This document shows, in pieces, positions 28,903 to 39,215 of a DNA stretch of 64,000 bases. The stretch's first letter is position 1. Every line of letters starts with the position of its first letter. The notes below the pieces were generated by a model. It ran no database searches and was not told the DNA's origin. It saw only the letters and a list, made by a program, of their open reading frames with translations. Location of the stretch: assembly GCA_032139905.1 (NCBI GenBank), contig JAQJDB010000007.1, positions 682,001 to 746,000 on the forward strand, read 5' to 3'. The translations under genes were made by a program, and so were the position numbers. The stretch comes from Nitrospira sp. MA-1. GTDB taxonomy: Bacteria > Nitrospirota > Nitrospiria > Nitrospirales > UBA8639.

Positions 28903-29232
28903 ATGAGCAAAGAAAAATTTCACCACACCGCTAAAATGCAGTGGGAGAAACTTCAAGAATTCCCGGGGCCCGCAGACGTCAAGATTGTTCGAGAAGACCC
29001 ATCCCTTGGCGCCAAAACCATGCTTGTTCGGATTCCTGCCGGCGGCCGGATTACGCCTCATAGCCACCGTGGCATCGTTCAGCATTTTGTTCTTGAGGGA
29101 CAGTACGAGACGGACGGCCAGGTCTGTGAATCGGGCAGTTATCGGATGATGCCCGAGCATTGTAATGTGTCTCCCATTTCAACCAAAGACGGAGTGACCA
29201 TCCTCATGATCTATGACCCGGTTTCCAACTAA
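28903..29232 (+). CDS. Cupin-domain protein
   Basis: 109 residues, single cupin barrel. Motif 1 is IPAGGRITPHSHRG with His ligands, followed by HFVLEGQYETDG and RMMPEHCN, as in the ChrR/anti-sigma-type cupins that bind a metal ion. GGGGGAG precedes the ATG. The frame is open upstream to 28747, but the Fur-like palindrome lies inside that extension, so it is not coding. Likely cytoplasmic metal-binding stress protein. Confidence 0.85.
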   Translation: MSKEKFHHTAKMQWEKLQEFPGPADVKIVREDPSLGAKTMLVRIPAGGRITPHSHRGIVQHFVLEGQYETDGQVCESGSYRMMPEHCNVSPISTKDGVTILMIYDPVSN

Positions 29233-29359
29233 GCCCGTTATATCCGGTAACTTGGCTACGGGGTGACTTTTTGTATGATGGAATTTTATGAACAATGCGT
29301 AATGCTTGCTGTCTGTCTATGGATGCCGAAGTTTTTCCATTTTAATTTGAGGAGGTCAT

Positions 29360-29794
29360 ATGGCTATTCAAGGTGTCCCAGCCTCAGGGTTTAAGACTGT
29401 CGGACAGATTGTGCCAACCAATGAATTGAAATTCGGTAGGAAATTGAATGCCCTGGCGGCGGCGGTCGAGTTACTTTCTCATCATACCCCGGGAGGGCCG
29501 GTCGTGGACGAAAAAAACCATTTTATCGGCTTTATTAGTGAATTTGATGTTCTCCGTGCTTTGGAAGCAGGAAAAGACCTGAACAAGATGACGGTCGAAG
29601 ACGTGATGAAAAAAGATCATATTTCAATTACTGATACGACATCGATCAAGGATGCCGTGCACCTCATGGAAGAGCAACGATTGTTGAGTCTGCCGGTAGA
29701 GCGAAACGGGGAGGTGATGTATACCGTGACAAGGCATGATCTGTTGAGGGCCTGGATTGGATTAGGATTGGGCATAGAAGATGGGAATGAGTAG
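29360..29794 (+). CDS. Tandem CBS-domain protein
   Basis: 144 residues forming a CBS pair. Repeat 1 contains GGPVVDEKNHFIGFISEFDV and repeat 2 DAVHLMEEQRLLSLPVERNG. CBS pairs bind adenosine nucleotides and act as energy sensors or regulators. It is similar in layout to the CBS gene at 52048-52473. GGAGGTCAT precedes the ATG. Confidence 0.93.
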   Translation: MAIQGVPASGFKTVGQIVPTNELKFGRKLNALAAAVELLSHHTPGGPVVDEKNHFIGFISEFDVLRALEAGKDLNKMTVEDVMKKDHISITDTTSIKDAVHLMEEQRLLSLPVERNGEVMYTVTRHDLLRAWIGLGLGIEDGNE

Positions 29795-29964
29795 ATCAAT
29801 GGATTGGCGATCACTCCCAGTATGGGAAAACCCACGTAGTCTATAAGACGGACATGTTTATTGAGGGGTAAATCTCAGAGATCCCGGAGCGGGGGAGGGG
29901 TTGGATCATACTGAGAGTGGAATGTGAGCCTTCCTGGTCTTTGTGAGGGCATGAGAGGTGGTTT

Positions 29965-30255
29965 ATGAATTCAGAATCTAACAGCTATGTCACCGTCAGG
30001 GTTTTTGAAGCTTCAGATCCCTGTGAATGGGAACTTCTGGGGCCGGATGGAACGGCCATTGAAGGATGGCATCTTCTGTCGGTGGGGCGTGACCATTCGG
30101 GGAGGTACTCGCTTCAGGTGACCTTTGATCAATTTCATTGTGTCAATGCGGTGGGCCAAAAGGTCAACATACATCTGAGTGGGGTTTCCGCTCAGATGTT
30201 GGAGAAAGAACCATCCCCTCCGAGTGCCCGTACCCATCGGCTCCCACAGCATTGA
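29965..30255 (+). CDS. Hypothetical protein
   Basis: 96 residues starting MNSESNSYVTVRVFEASDPC. Not recognised. The pattern of alternating polar and hydrophobic residues suggests a small beta domain (YVTVRVFEA, YSLQVTFDQF, KVNIHLSG). The tail is charged and Pro-rich. GAGAGG precedes the ATG. No hydrophobic segment. Confidence 0.55.
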   Translation: MNSESNSYVTVRVFEASDPCEWELLGPDGTAIEGWHLLSVGRDHSGRYSLQVTFDQFHCVNAVGQKVNIHLSGVSAQMLEKEPSPPSARTHRLPQH

Positions 30256-30535
30256 TGAAGAAGTTAAGCGGATGGAAGAGGGGGAGGGTCGAGAACATTC
30301 ACATAGAGTCTAAAATACTTCGCAAGTAGATCATTCCAGGTAACAAGGGTTTTTCACAGCTGCACTGGCAGGTGTCTTTTTATAGGCTGAGTAAAAGGAG
30401 CATTGAGAGGGTAACTATGCTGGTGTTCGTGAGAAAGGGAAGATATTGAATTTTAAGAAAAAGAGAGAGAAATGTTTTAATGACTACCTCTTAAGTTGCA
30501 AGAGATAAGCAATCCTTTAATCAGGAGGGATATAT

Positions 30536-31009
30536 ATGCGTGCATTGGCATATTTGTTGATAGGAGTATTGGGTGGGATGGGCGTGATGAGCCTTAGCCA
30601 AAAGGGAGGACCAAGTCCCACTACGATGTTGGCCCCAGTGAGTTATGCGATGACGTCTGCCGAGCAAGCTTCTGAATTAGCAGATGAGAACCCCTGGACG
30701 GGTGCCGATTTATTAGAGATGGCGCAGCTCTATGATCAACAGGCCGATGAGCTTCAAAGTGAGGCGGTGAGATTGGAACAGCGAGCCATAAGCCTTGCAA
30801 AAAAGCCTCATATGGATCCCAAAGGCTTTACCAGGACGGGATGGATGCTGATCGCTTCGTCGCGATGGAAGTCGGCAAAAGAGTTGCGAGAAATGGCCGC
30901 CATGCATCGTTCGGAAGGACAACGGCTCCTGGCATTGGAAAAAAACGGTGAGGTCCCCACTGAAGACTTGGATAAGGAAGGGAAAGCCTCTCAGAAGCAT
31001 GGCTCATGA
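30536..31009 (+). CDS. Exported hypothetical protein, helical
   Basis: 157 residues. The leader (YLLIGVLGGMGVMSL) is a signal peptide or single anchor. The mature part is mostly helical with LEMAQLYDQQADELQ, VRLEQRAISLAKKPH, WKSAKELREMAAMH and SEGQRLLALEK. AGGAGGGATATAT precedes the ATG. A broken paralog is at 43678-44132. Function unknown; perhaps a periplasmic stress protein. Confidence 0.75.
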   Translation: MRALAYLLIGVLGGMGVMSLSQKGGPSPTTMLAPVSYAMTSAEQASELADENPWTGADLLEMAQLYDQQADELQSEAVRLEQRAISLAKKPHMDPKGFTRTGWMLIASSRWKSAKELREMAAMHRSEGQRLLALEKNGEVPTEDLDKEGKASQKHGS

Positions 31010-31264
31010 GTTGTGATGTTTTTTAGGTTTATTTTAGGTTAGGATCCCCTGGGTTCGTGTTTTGTCCTTGTCTACCCTGCTTTCGCAAAGAGTTTTATTG
31101 GCACTGATCACCCGGGGGCCCGTGGTCGTGCCAAAGACAATCTTTTGATACCACCATTATTTATTCAGCATGACCATGGCTGCGGAAATGGGAGCGGCAG
31201 GAAATTTCCTTGCTCTATCTCTAGATGACCATTCTAAGAACAGTCAGAACAGGGAGGACATAAA

Positions 31265-31369
31265 ATGGATGCCTTAATATTACTGGGTGGGTTGGCGCTC
31301 ATGATCGGGGTGATCGGCTTTATTGTTTTGGTGAAAGGCTGGAAAAAGAGACCCCCTGGACCTGAATAG
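31265..31369 (+). CDS. Single-pass membrane peptide, 34 residues
   Basis: MDALILLGGLALMIGVIGFI then VLVKGWKKRPPGPE: one hydrophobic helix, a positive cytoplasmic tail. AGGGAGGA sits 6 nt before the ATG. Good ribosome site and clear topology make a real gene likely; role unknown. Confidence 0.6.
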   Translation: MDALILLGGLALMIGVIGFIVLVKGWKKRPPGPE

Positions 31370-31711
31370 GCCGGTGGCGCAGAGGCAACCATTTGCCCAT
31401 TGGGAATCACGGGATGGCTGGTAATGGTGTTTGATAGAGCAGAAGATACGGGTCTGCCAAAAATACATATCAGGGTATGAAAATTATGTGTAGAGATTCC
31501 GTCAATAGAGGTTGCAACACTATCCTGATATTGGGCAATTGGCCTCTATGAGGAATTTCCCTTTCTAGATAGCCACTCACAGTGCTGTGTCATTAGCTGA
31601 GAAAGTTCACTGATATATTTACGAATTGAAAATGGTATAGAATTTGTACCATCTACCATGAAAGAGTGGCTGAGCAGTTCCTTGGGATTTTGAGAGGGAG
31701 GTTATATCTTG

Positions 31712-32272
31712 ATGATTATGATTGTGACATTTCACGAGGATTTTCGAGGAAGGATTTCTACTTTTCTCTCTGAGAAAGGCTATGAAGTCTGTGTTCCTCC
31801 TCATAGACAGGATGTTATTCCCCTGGTAAAGGAAAAATCCCCCTTAGTGGTCGTGTTGGATATGTATGTGGCGGAACCTAATGGACTGGACGTGCTCAAG
31901 GAGCTACGAGCCCAACATTATCAAGGAAAAATTGTGGCGCTGGCTGGAACCTCGGTGCGTTCCTTAATGTCACAGGCATCTCAGCTTGGCGTGGACCAGG
32001 TGATTGGAGGATTTCAAGGCGCTGGCGGGGCTCTGAATCTTGATCAGGTGGAATCGGCTATCAAAATGGCATTGCGCCCCGGCATAGCTAAACGCGCATT
32101 TGAATTGTACGAGGCACGGGGCCGGACGCCGGGGAATGACTTGGAGGACTGGTTTGGAGCTGAGCGACAAATTTTCCGTGTCGAAAAGTCTGTGTTAGCG
32201 GCAAAGCCAACAAAAGCTGAAACTACAAAAGGCTTGAAGAAGCCAACAAAAACAAATAAGACATCATCCTAA
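31712..32272 (+). CDS. Receiver-like domain fused to DUF2934
   Basis: 186 residues. The N-terminal half is receiver-like: VVVLDMYVAEPNGLD holds the expected Asp50, followed by KIVALAGTSVRSL. The C-terminal half, AKRAFELYEARGRTPG then DLEDWFGAERQI, is DUF2934. The tail is Lys/Thr-rich (KKPTKTNKTSS). No DNA-binding domain is present, so it probably signals by protein contact. An upstream TTG at 31709 is possible; GAGGGAGG precedes. Confidence 0.85.
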   Translation: MIMIVTFHEDFRGRISTFLSEKGYEVCVPPHRQDVIPLVKEKSPLVVVLDMYVAEPNGLDVLKELRAQHYQGKIVALAGTSVRSLMSQASQLGVDQVIGGFQGAGGALNLDQVESAIKMALRPGIAKRAFELYEARGRTPGNDLEDWFGAERQIFRVEKSVLAAKPTKAETTKGLKKPTKTNKTSS

Positions 32273-32861
32273 AGATCTCGATCGCAACACTTTGGTGAAT
32301 TCTGCGCTGTGCTGTCTTGTGCGTGTCATCGAGAGTCCAAACAAGAGTCCAAGCAAGAGTGTTGCCTTCTCACCCTTCAACTCAAAAGCTGTTCATCGCT
32401 TGCAGCCGGAACTCTTTGTGAATCTGGCCGGAAGAAGTCCTAAGGGTTGACGGTATCCCTGGCGATCAAACCGTTTAAGAGAGAGTTTACCCTATCGAGG
32501 TTTCAATGTGGCGCATTTTGGGTCAGTAGTTTCTTGGCCCTGTAGAGGAATGCATCATTGGAGGCGTCCCGCTTCCTCTACCCTATAACCCGGATATGGT
32601 GCGAAAGGGCTCCTGATGCGGAGTGGTTTGGAAGGATGTAGGTGTGGGTAAGACTGGTGCAATTTTTGCTGTTATAACAATTTCATACGTAAGGCTGCAA
32701 ACAAAAAAGAAAGCACCCTGAAAGTTCCAACATCCAACTCAATCTTAACGGTCGGACGTCTCCAACATGTCTTGCAGATGCCATCAGGAATCAGGAAAAC
32801 CGGATTTTCCACTTAATTTTTCTACTCACAAGGTTTTCAACGCATTTCGCTTGGGATCAAG
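32273..32861. other. Intergenic region before malQ
   Basis: About 590 bases without a gene, presumably holding the promoter of malQ. A short repeat of CAAGAGTCCAA/CAAGAGTGTT appears near 32341-32360. No RNA structure recognised. Confidence 0.4.
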
Positions 32862-34403
32862 GTGAATCTGACAAGAGGCAGTGGAATCTTATTGCATCCG
32901 ACATCCCTCCCAGGAGCATGGGGAATCGGGGATTTAGGGCCCGCTGCCTGTCAGTTTGTTGATTTTCTCATTGCAGCCGGTCAGAGTTGGTGGCAGATGT
33001 TGCCACTGGGACCGACCGGGTATGGCAATTCTCCCTACATGTGCTTTTCCGCCTTCGCAGGAAACCCCCTACTCATCAGTCCGGAAAAACTTGTGGAGGA
33101 TGGATTTGTCTCCGCATCCAATGTGGGGCCGCCTTTGTCTTTTCCGGCGGACCATGTGGATTACCCTCTGGTCCTTGCGCATAAGCGCCTAATCTTCGAA
33201 AAGTCTTTTGAGCAGTTTAAAGCCAATCCTCCAGCTGAACATCGCCAAGCCTTTTTGTTGTTCCGTGAGAAACATGCTTCCTGGTTAGAAGACTTCTCTC
33301 TTTTTATGTCTTTGAAAGAAAGCTATGCGGGGCAACCATGGACTCGATGGGATACGTCACTGATCGTTCGAGATCCTCAAGCCCTGCAGGACTGCAGTCG
33401 TCGCCTCAGGGATAAGATTGAGTATCATCAGTTTCTTCAGTACCTGTTTTTTCACCAATGGTCCGCCCTGAGACAGTATGCTCATGCCAGGGGGGTCAGA
33501 ATTATCGGAGACCTCCCGATTTATATTGCTCATGATAGTTCAGACGTCTGGGCGCATCCTGATTCATTCTATTTGGATGATCAATGTCAACCGTCCGTAG
33601 TGGCCGGGGTGCCGCCGGACTATTTCAGCGAAACAGGACAACGGTGGGGGAATCCGATTTACCGGTGGGACGTGAGAGCTGGGTCCGGGTACCATTGGTG
33701 GACCGATCGATTTCGTGCCAATCTTGCTCTTGTCGATATGATTCGATTGGATCATTTCCGGGGGTTTGAAGCCTATTGGGAGATCCCGGCTTCTGAACCT
33801 CATGCTATCCATGGTCGCTGGGTGAAAGGGCCGGGAGGCGAATTGTTTGCAGCCGTGAAAACCGCACTGGGTGATTTGCCTGTGATCGCGGAAGATCTTG
33901 GTGTGATCACCCCCGAGGTCGAGGCGTTACGGGATTCTTGTGGATTTCCCGGCATGCGAATTTTACAAATGGCCTTCGGCAACGATCCCAAAGCCCATCA
34001 TTATCGACCCCATCACTATACCCAGAATTCCATTGTTTATACGGCTACTCATGACCATAATACGACGGTCGGGTGGTTTACCGCTGAACCGGGGAAGGAA
34101 ACCACCCAATCCAAAGAGGAGATCAAGGAGGAGCGTGTGAATGTGTTGCGCTATCTCGGGACTGACGGTCGAGATATTCATTGGGATGTGATTCGACTGG
34201 CCATGAGTTCTGTTGCCCAACTCGCCATGGTTCCGTTTCAGGACGTTTTGGGATTGGGGAGTGAATGCCGGATGAATCGCCCCGGCACGCTCAAGGGGAA
34301 CTGGGAATGGCGGGTTCACCCTGGTGAGATGACAGAGAATGTTGGGAACCGACTTCGTGACCTGACAGGTTTATTTGATCGGCTGCCAATACCCATGCCT
34401 TAG
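32862..34403 (+). CDS. malQ: 4-alpha-glucanotransferase (amylomaltase)
   Basis: Transfers glucan chains between maltooligosaccharides; GH77. 513 residues, standard length. N-terminal GILLHPTSLPGAWGIGDLG, GDLPIYIAHDSSDVW, nucleophile Asp297 in IRLDHFRGFEAYW, acid/base Glu344 in VIAEDLGVITPEV, and Asp398 in THDHNTTVGWF. The GTG start leads straight into the family N-terminus. It begins a plus-strand group with Usp and P-type ATPase genes; its functional partner is probably the GH13 enzyme at 40121. Confidence 0.97.
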   Translation: MNLTRGSGILLHPTSLPGAWGIGDLGPAACQFVDFLIAAGQSWWQMLPLGPTGYGNSPYMCFSAFAGNPLLISPEKLVEDGFVSASNVGPPLSFPADHVDYPLVLAHKRLIFEKSFEQFKANPPAEHRQAFLLFREKHASWLEDFSLFMSLKESYAGQPWTRWDTSLIVRDPQALQDCSRRLRDKIEYHQFLQYLFFHQWSALRQYAHARGVRIIGDLPIYIAHDSSDVWAHPDSFYLDDQCQPSVVAGVPPDYFSETGQRWGNPIYRWDVRAGSGYHWWTDRFRANLALVDMIRLDHFRGFEAYWEIPASEPHAIHGRWVKGPGGELFAAVKTALGDLPVIAEDLGVITPEVEALRDSCGFPGMRILQMAFGNDPKAHHYRPHHYTQNSIVYTATHDHNTTVGWFTAEPGKETTQSKEEIKEERVNVLRYLGTDGRDIHWDVIRLAMSSVAQLAMVPFQDVLGLGSECRMNRPGTLKGNWEWRVHPGEMTENVGNRLRDLTGLFDRLPIPMP

Positions 34404-34446
34404 GAATCCTAAAAAATAAAAGCCTTTGCGAGAAAGGGAGCTGACA

Positions 34447-35433
34447 ATGAAAATTTTAGTGGCGGTTGATCCTTCCGAACATACGCAGGAGGCCATTCGA
34501 TTTGTGAAATCGGTGGATTGGCCAAAGACATCAGAAATGTATCTCATTCATGTGATCGAGATGAAACATGCGTCTTCTCTGATACCGTCGGATGGGCCTT
34601 CCAGTTGGGATCGGGTCATTTCCGAAGCAAGAGGGAAACTGTTCACTAAAGCGAAGGGTCTTCTTAAGCAGACGCAGAAGGAGATTCTTGAAGAAAGCGC
34701 TGTGACCATTAAGTCCCTGGTGATGGAAGGGCTTCCGGGTGCGCAAATTTTACAGGCGGTGGAGGACTATCAAATTGACCTGGTCATCTTAGGAACCCGT
34801 GGTCTTTCCAATGTGAAACGGTTTCTTCTAGGGAGTACCAGTGATTGGGTGATGAGGGAAGCCCCGTGTTCAGTGTTATTGGTTCGTGAAAAACTCAGTA
34901 AGGTGACGATGGGAAAAGCCGCCGCCAAAATTCTTCTGGCCACCGATGGATCATCCGTTGCGCTCAGTACTGTGGATATGCTCGGTCTGTTGGCTTGTAA
35001 GACCCCTCCAAAGGTGACGGTGGCGCATGTGGTGGGAAAGCCTGTGTATTTGGAAGGTTGGTTTGGGAGAAAAGGAAAACCCGCCTTTAAACAATTAGCG
35101 GGACAATTCTTGGAGAAATCTCACAAAGAAGCGGCCAGCCATCTGGAAGAGTTGAGCCAAAGAGTCAAAGACCTCGGCATGAAAGTCGATACTGTCTTGA
35201 CCAAAGGAGACCCTGCTGAAGAAATTGTCAAAATCGCCGAGCGTTCAAAACCCAAATTGATCATGGTGGGATCAAAAGGATTTAAGGGGGGGAAGCCCGT
35301 CCCATTGGGAGATGTGGTCAGAAAAATCGCCCGCCATGCCCCATGTTCGGTGTTTCTCATCCGCCCTGGCAGATGGGTTGATGGCCGCCCCCTTTCTCCA
35401 GAAACACTCAAGACCATCAGGGTGTTTCCATAA
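34447..35433 (+). CDS. Tandem universal stress protein
   Basis: 328 residues with two Usp domains. Motifs: MKILVAVDPSEHTQEAI, ILGTRGLSNVKRFLLGSTSD and CSVLLVRE in the first; KILLATDGSSVALS, VGSKGFKGGKPVPLGDVVRK and CSVFLIRP in the second. The second motif is slightly off the usual G(2x)G(9x)G spacing. GGGAGC lies just before the ATG. Followed closely by the P-type ATPase gene. Confidence 0.93.
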   Translation: MKILVAVDPSEHTQEAIRFVKSVDWPKTSEMYLIHVIEMKHASSLIPSDGPSSWDRVISEARGKLFTKAKGLLKQTQKEILEESAVTIKSLVMEGLPGAQILQAVEDYQIDLVILGTRGLSNVKRFLLGSTSDWVMREAPCSVLLVREKLSKVTMGKAAAKILLATDGSSVALSTVDMLGLLACKTPPKVTVAHVVGKPVYLEGWFGRKGKPAFKQLAGQFLEKSHKEAASHLEELSQRVKDLGMKVDTVLTKGDPAEEIVKIAERSKPKLIMVGSKGFKGGKPVPLGDVVRKIARHAPCSVFLIRPGRWVDGRPLSPETLKTIRVFP

Positions 35434-35487
35434 GGAGGCAGAGAATTCTGAGCCTGCTTCTCATGCGTTCTCTTAACTTCAATTGAA

Positions 35488-38223
35488 ATGAGCACGATGC
35501 CTGTATCCGATAAAAAAAGGTCAGACATGTGCTGGCATGCCTTGGATGGTGAATCCGTTCTCAAGGCTGTGGCCGGTCAGGTTGGGGGGTTAACTCAGGA
35601 TGTGGCTGCCGAACGTCTGGCCCTCTATGGCCCCAATCGTTTACGCCCGCCTAAAAAACAAACCTCCTGGCAGCGGTTTCTCGCCCAGTTTCACAATATT
35701 CTCATTTATATTCTGCTGGGAGCAGGTGTTGTAACCGCCATTCTCGGTCATTGGGTGGATACCAGCGTGATTTTTGGCGTCGTGGTGATTAATGCCGTCA
35801 TCGGATTTCTTCAGGAAGGCAAAGCCGAAAGGGCGATGGATGCCATTCGCCGGATGTTGTCCGTGAAAGCCTCCGGCCTTCGTGATGGAGCCCGGTGCTC
35901 CATTCCGGCGGAAGATCTTGTGCCTGGGGATATTGTATTTCTCCAATCAGGGGACAAGGTTCCGGCAGACCTGCGTCTTCTCAAGGTGAAAGCGTTGCGT
36001 ATTGAAGAAGCCGCCTTGACCGGTGAGTCTGTGCCGGTTGAGAAGCATATACAACCGGTTCCCGAAACCGCGTCCATTGGTGATCGAAAAGGCATGGTCT
36101 ATTCGGGAACTCTGGTGACCTATGGAACAGGGACCGGAGTGGTCGTCGCAACCGGAGATGCCACAGAAATTGGACGGATCAGCGCCATGCTGGCGGGAGT
36201 GCAGACCTTAACCACCCCGCTTCTCAGAAAGATCGGAGAATTCGGGAGCCGGTTAAGTCTGGCCATTATCACCGGAGCGGTAGGTGTGTTTTTCTTTGGA
36301 ATTTTTTTCCGGGAGTATGGTTTCAGTGACATGTTTCTGGCGAGCGTGGGACTTGCCGTTGCGGCCATTCCTGAAGGTCTTCCCGCGATTATGACCATCA
36401 CGCTCGCTATCGGGGTTCAAGCGATGGCCCGACGCCAAGCGATTATTCGCCGGCTGCCGGCTGTGGAGACCTTAGGTTCCGTCACGGTTATTTGTTCAGA
36501 TAAAACCGGCACTCTTACACGAAACGAAATGACGGTACAAACATTGGCGACCGCAGCGTATGCCGTGGATGTCAGTGGCGTCGGATATGATCCTCATGGC
36601 GGATTTTCTCTGTTTGGCAACACGGTCGTGCTGACTGATCTTCCAGATGTGATGGAACTCGCTCGAGCCGGAATGTTGTGTAACGATGCGGATCTGGCTC
36701 AGGTGGAGGGGGCCTGGCAGGTCAACGGGGATCCGACGGAGGGGGCGTTGATTACCCTCGGGAGAAAAGCCGGATTGGATTTTCGATTCGAACATGAGAT
36801 GTGGCCACGGACGGATGTGATTCCCTTTGAATCGCAACACCGGTTTATGTCGACGTTGCATCACGACCATGCCGGGCATGGGTTTATGTATATCAAGGGT
36901 GCCCCTGAACGGGTTTTGGAGATGTGCGCGTTCCAGCGGAGTCTGGGGGAGGATCATCCTTTGAATAGCCGGTCGTGGCAGGATCGGATTGAGCAGATGG
37001 CCGGGCAGGGACAGCGAGTGTTGGCCGTGGCCTTTGCCTCTACCAATCATGAACATCGAGAGTTACGGTTTCAGGATGTGGAGCAGGGTCTGACCATGTT
37101 GGGGCTCATCGGTATTGTTGACCCACCCCGGGCTGAAGCCATTGAAGCGGTCCGACAATGCCAGCAAGCCGGGATTCGGGTCAAAATGATTACCGGGGAT
37201 CACCTGGTGACGGCGAGAACAATTGGCTTACAGATGCATATCGGAGATGGAAAACAGGCCATTTCGGGACAGACACTGGAAACGTTGAGTGATGAGGAAT
37301 TGGCGGGTGTTGTGCGGGATATTGATATATTTGCCCGGGCAAGTCCCGAACATAAATTGCGGTTGGTGGAAGCCCTCCAGGCGGGTGGGGAAGTGGTGGC
37401 CATGACTGGAGATGGTGTGAATGACGCGCCGGCGCTGAAACGGGCGGATGTGGGAGTGGCGATGGGAGTAAAGGGAACGGAAGTGGCCAAGGAAGCGGCG
37501 GAAATGGTGCTGGCCGATGATAATTTTGCCTCCATTGCTCATGCGGTCGAGGAAGGCCGTCGGGTTTATGACAATATTCAAAAATCCATCTTGTTTATTC
37601 TGCCCACCAATGTCGCCGAAGCCGGAGTGATTGTGGCCGCCATTTTATTAGGGACCATGTTGCCGATTACGCCGGTACAAATTTTGTGGGTCAACATGAT
37701 CACCGCCGTCACCCTGGCCTTGGCCTTGACCCTCGAACCCCCTGAATCGGATGTCATGCGACGTCCTCCTCGAAATCCCCGTGAAGCCATTTTGTCACGG
37801 TTTCTCCTGTGGAGGATCGGCTTTGTATCAGTCTTAGCCGTAACGGGCACGTTTGGCCTGTTCCTCTGGGAGTGCGACCGGGGGACCTCAATTGAAACCG
37901 CGAGAACCATAGCCGTCAACATGTTGGTGGTTTTTGAAGCCTTTTATGTCTTGAATGCGCGGTCTTTTTATGGCTCGGTTCTTTCCCCCAAAGGATTGTT
38001 TCAAAACCCCTATGTTCCGCTCACCATAGGTATGGTCTTAGGGATTCAAGGGCTATTTACCTATACCGAAGTGATGCAGACGTTGTTTCATACCACCGGG
38101 ATTGATGGATTCGCGTGGTTTCGAATTGTTGGCATTGGCCTGGTGATTTTTTTGCTGGTTGAGTTCGAGAAGTATGTGTTTCGGAATTTGCTGAAACTGA
38201 GAACTCCCGACCTGAAAACGTGA
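35488..38223 (+). CDS. P-type cation-transporting ATPase (P2 type)
   Basis: 911 residues. N-terminal cation-ATPase domain, actuator loop with LTGES (178-181), channel helix [15 protein letters not shown], phosphorylation site [14 protein letters not shown] (Asp338), hinge motif [13 protein letters not shown], and C-terminal membrane helices. This matches the P2 calcium/sodium-potassium-like group rather than heavy-metal P1B pumps: there is no CPC and no metal-binding N-terminus. The exact ion (Ca, Na or another) cannot be decided. Inner membrane. It starts 54 nt after the Usp gene, so the two are probably cotranscribed. Confidence 0.95.
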   Translation: MSTMPVSDKKRSDMCWHALDGESVLKAVAGQVGGLTQDVAAERLALYGPNRLRPPKKQTSWQRFLAQFHNILIYILLGAGVVTAILGHWVDTSVIFGVVVINAVIGFLQEGKAERAMDAIRRMLSVKASGLRDGARCSIPAEDLVPGDIVFLQSGDKVPADLRLLKVKALRIEEAALTGESVPVEKHIQPVPETASIGDRKGMVYSGTLVTYGTGTGVVVATGDATEIGRISAMLAGVQTLTTPLLRKIGEFGSRLSLAIITGAVGVFFFGIFFREYGFSDMFLASVGLAVAAIPEGLPAIMTITLAIGVQAMARRQAIIRRLPAVETLGSVTVICSDKTGTLTRNEMTVQTLATAAYAVDVSGVGYDPHGGFSLFGNTVVLTDLPDVMELARAGMLCNDADLAQVEGAWQVNGDPTEGALITLGRKAGLDFRFEHEMWPRTDVIPFESQHRFMSTLHHDHAGHGFMYIKGAPERVLEMCAFQRSLGEDHPLNSRSWQDRIEQMAGQGQRVLAVAFASTNHEHRELRFQDVEQGLTMLGLIGIVDPPRAEAIEAVRQCQQAGIRVKMITGDHLVTARTIGLQMHIGDGKQAISGQTLETLSDEELAGVVRDIDIFARASPEHKLRLVEALQAGGEVVAMTGDGVNDAPALKRADVGVAMGVKGTEVAKEAAEMVLADDNFASIAHAVEEGRRVYDNIQKSILFILPTNVAEAGVIVAAILLGTMLPITPVQILWVNMITAVTLALALTLEPPESDVMRRPPRNPREAILSRFLLWRIGFVSVLAVTGTFGLFLWECDRGTSIETARTIAVNMLVVFEAFYVLNARSFYGSVLSPKGLFQNPYVPLTIGMVLGIQGLFTYTEVMQTLFHTTGIDGFAWFRIVGIGLVIFLLVEFEKYVFRNLLKLRTPDLKT

Positions 38224-38309
38224 CGGATGGGTCCTGACTCGGTACGGTTGTTAAGATGGCGACCGGGAAGGATCCTCTCGAAGGATCAATTTCAACTACC
38301 CGATATGAG

Positions 38310-39060
38310 GATGAATGGCTACAAATCAGAGGAATGATTTGACGCGACAGGCAAACGCATTCCAAAGCTAGCGGGTTTGAAACCTAAGGGTGATCGGCGA
38401 AGGGGTCCGAATCCTCATGCCAACGGTGGGTTGTTGCTCAAAGATTTCAAGAAGTCTGATTGTCAGGTTTACGCAGTGGAGGTCCCTCCCCATAAGGCTG
38501 TGGCTGAAGCGATGCGGGTGATGGACCCATTTCTCCGCGATGTCATGAAACGCAACATGGGTAATCGGAATTTCCTGGTCTTTCGTCCGGGAAAAACCGT
38601 GTCCAACCGCCTCCATACCCTGCTGCTAAAAGGACAATCGGGTCTGCAGATTCACAAAATAGATGCGGCTATCAAGCTCCCATAAAGCTTCAACCTCAGA
38701 GCAAGCATTTGCATGGTCTGTCCGACAAGAGTTTGATACCCTGCTGACGACGGATAAACCGCTTTTTTTGCCTTTCTTGGATATCCCTGGTGGATTCATC
38801 GCCTGATATATCGGGAACCAACCATAAAAATATCCACGTTCGAGGCTATAAAGAAGAAAGCCCGTCGACCACCCCCTTTTTGATATAGTTGTTCTTCACG
38901 ATCTTGACCGGTATCATCTCGTGGCTGATGTGATTGATCGTGTGCCGAACCCGGATATCTTGCGGCAGGCTATTCGGGGTAAAAAGATCGATCATAAACC
39001 GTACGTTGCCAGGTACGGGTAAGATAGGCCGGAAATTAAAGATTGGAAGTGACAGTATGA
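38310..39060 (+). pseudogene. Decayed xylulose-5-phosphate/fructose-6-phosphate phosphoketolase
   Basis: Phosphoketolase fragments read in order through three frames. FDATGKRIPKLAGL then KGDRRRGPNPHANGGLLLKD (38345-38440) and RNFLVFRPGKTVSNRLH (to about 38615) are the middle of the enzyme. After an apparent deletion of roughly 200 residues come IKLQPQSKHLHGLSDK, EFDTLLTTDKP, NHKNIHVRGYKEE, FDIVVLHDLDRYHLVADVID and YG*DRPEIKDWK, the C-terminal domain. At least four frameshifts or stops separate the pieces, and the thiamine-binding part is missing. The gene is certainly dead. Confidence 0.85.
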
Positions 39061-39215
39061 GTTTTACTTTCACATGCAAGATAACGAGGGTCGTTTGGAT
39101 TTATTGCCTGTTCGGGTAACATAACTCAGCGATAAACATCTTTGTGGTATCGACTCTCATGTTGATGACCTGGATGTTTACCTGAGTGTGATTTTGACAA
39201 GAACAAAGGAGACGT

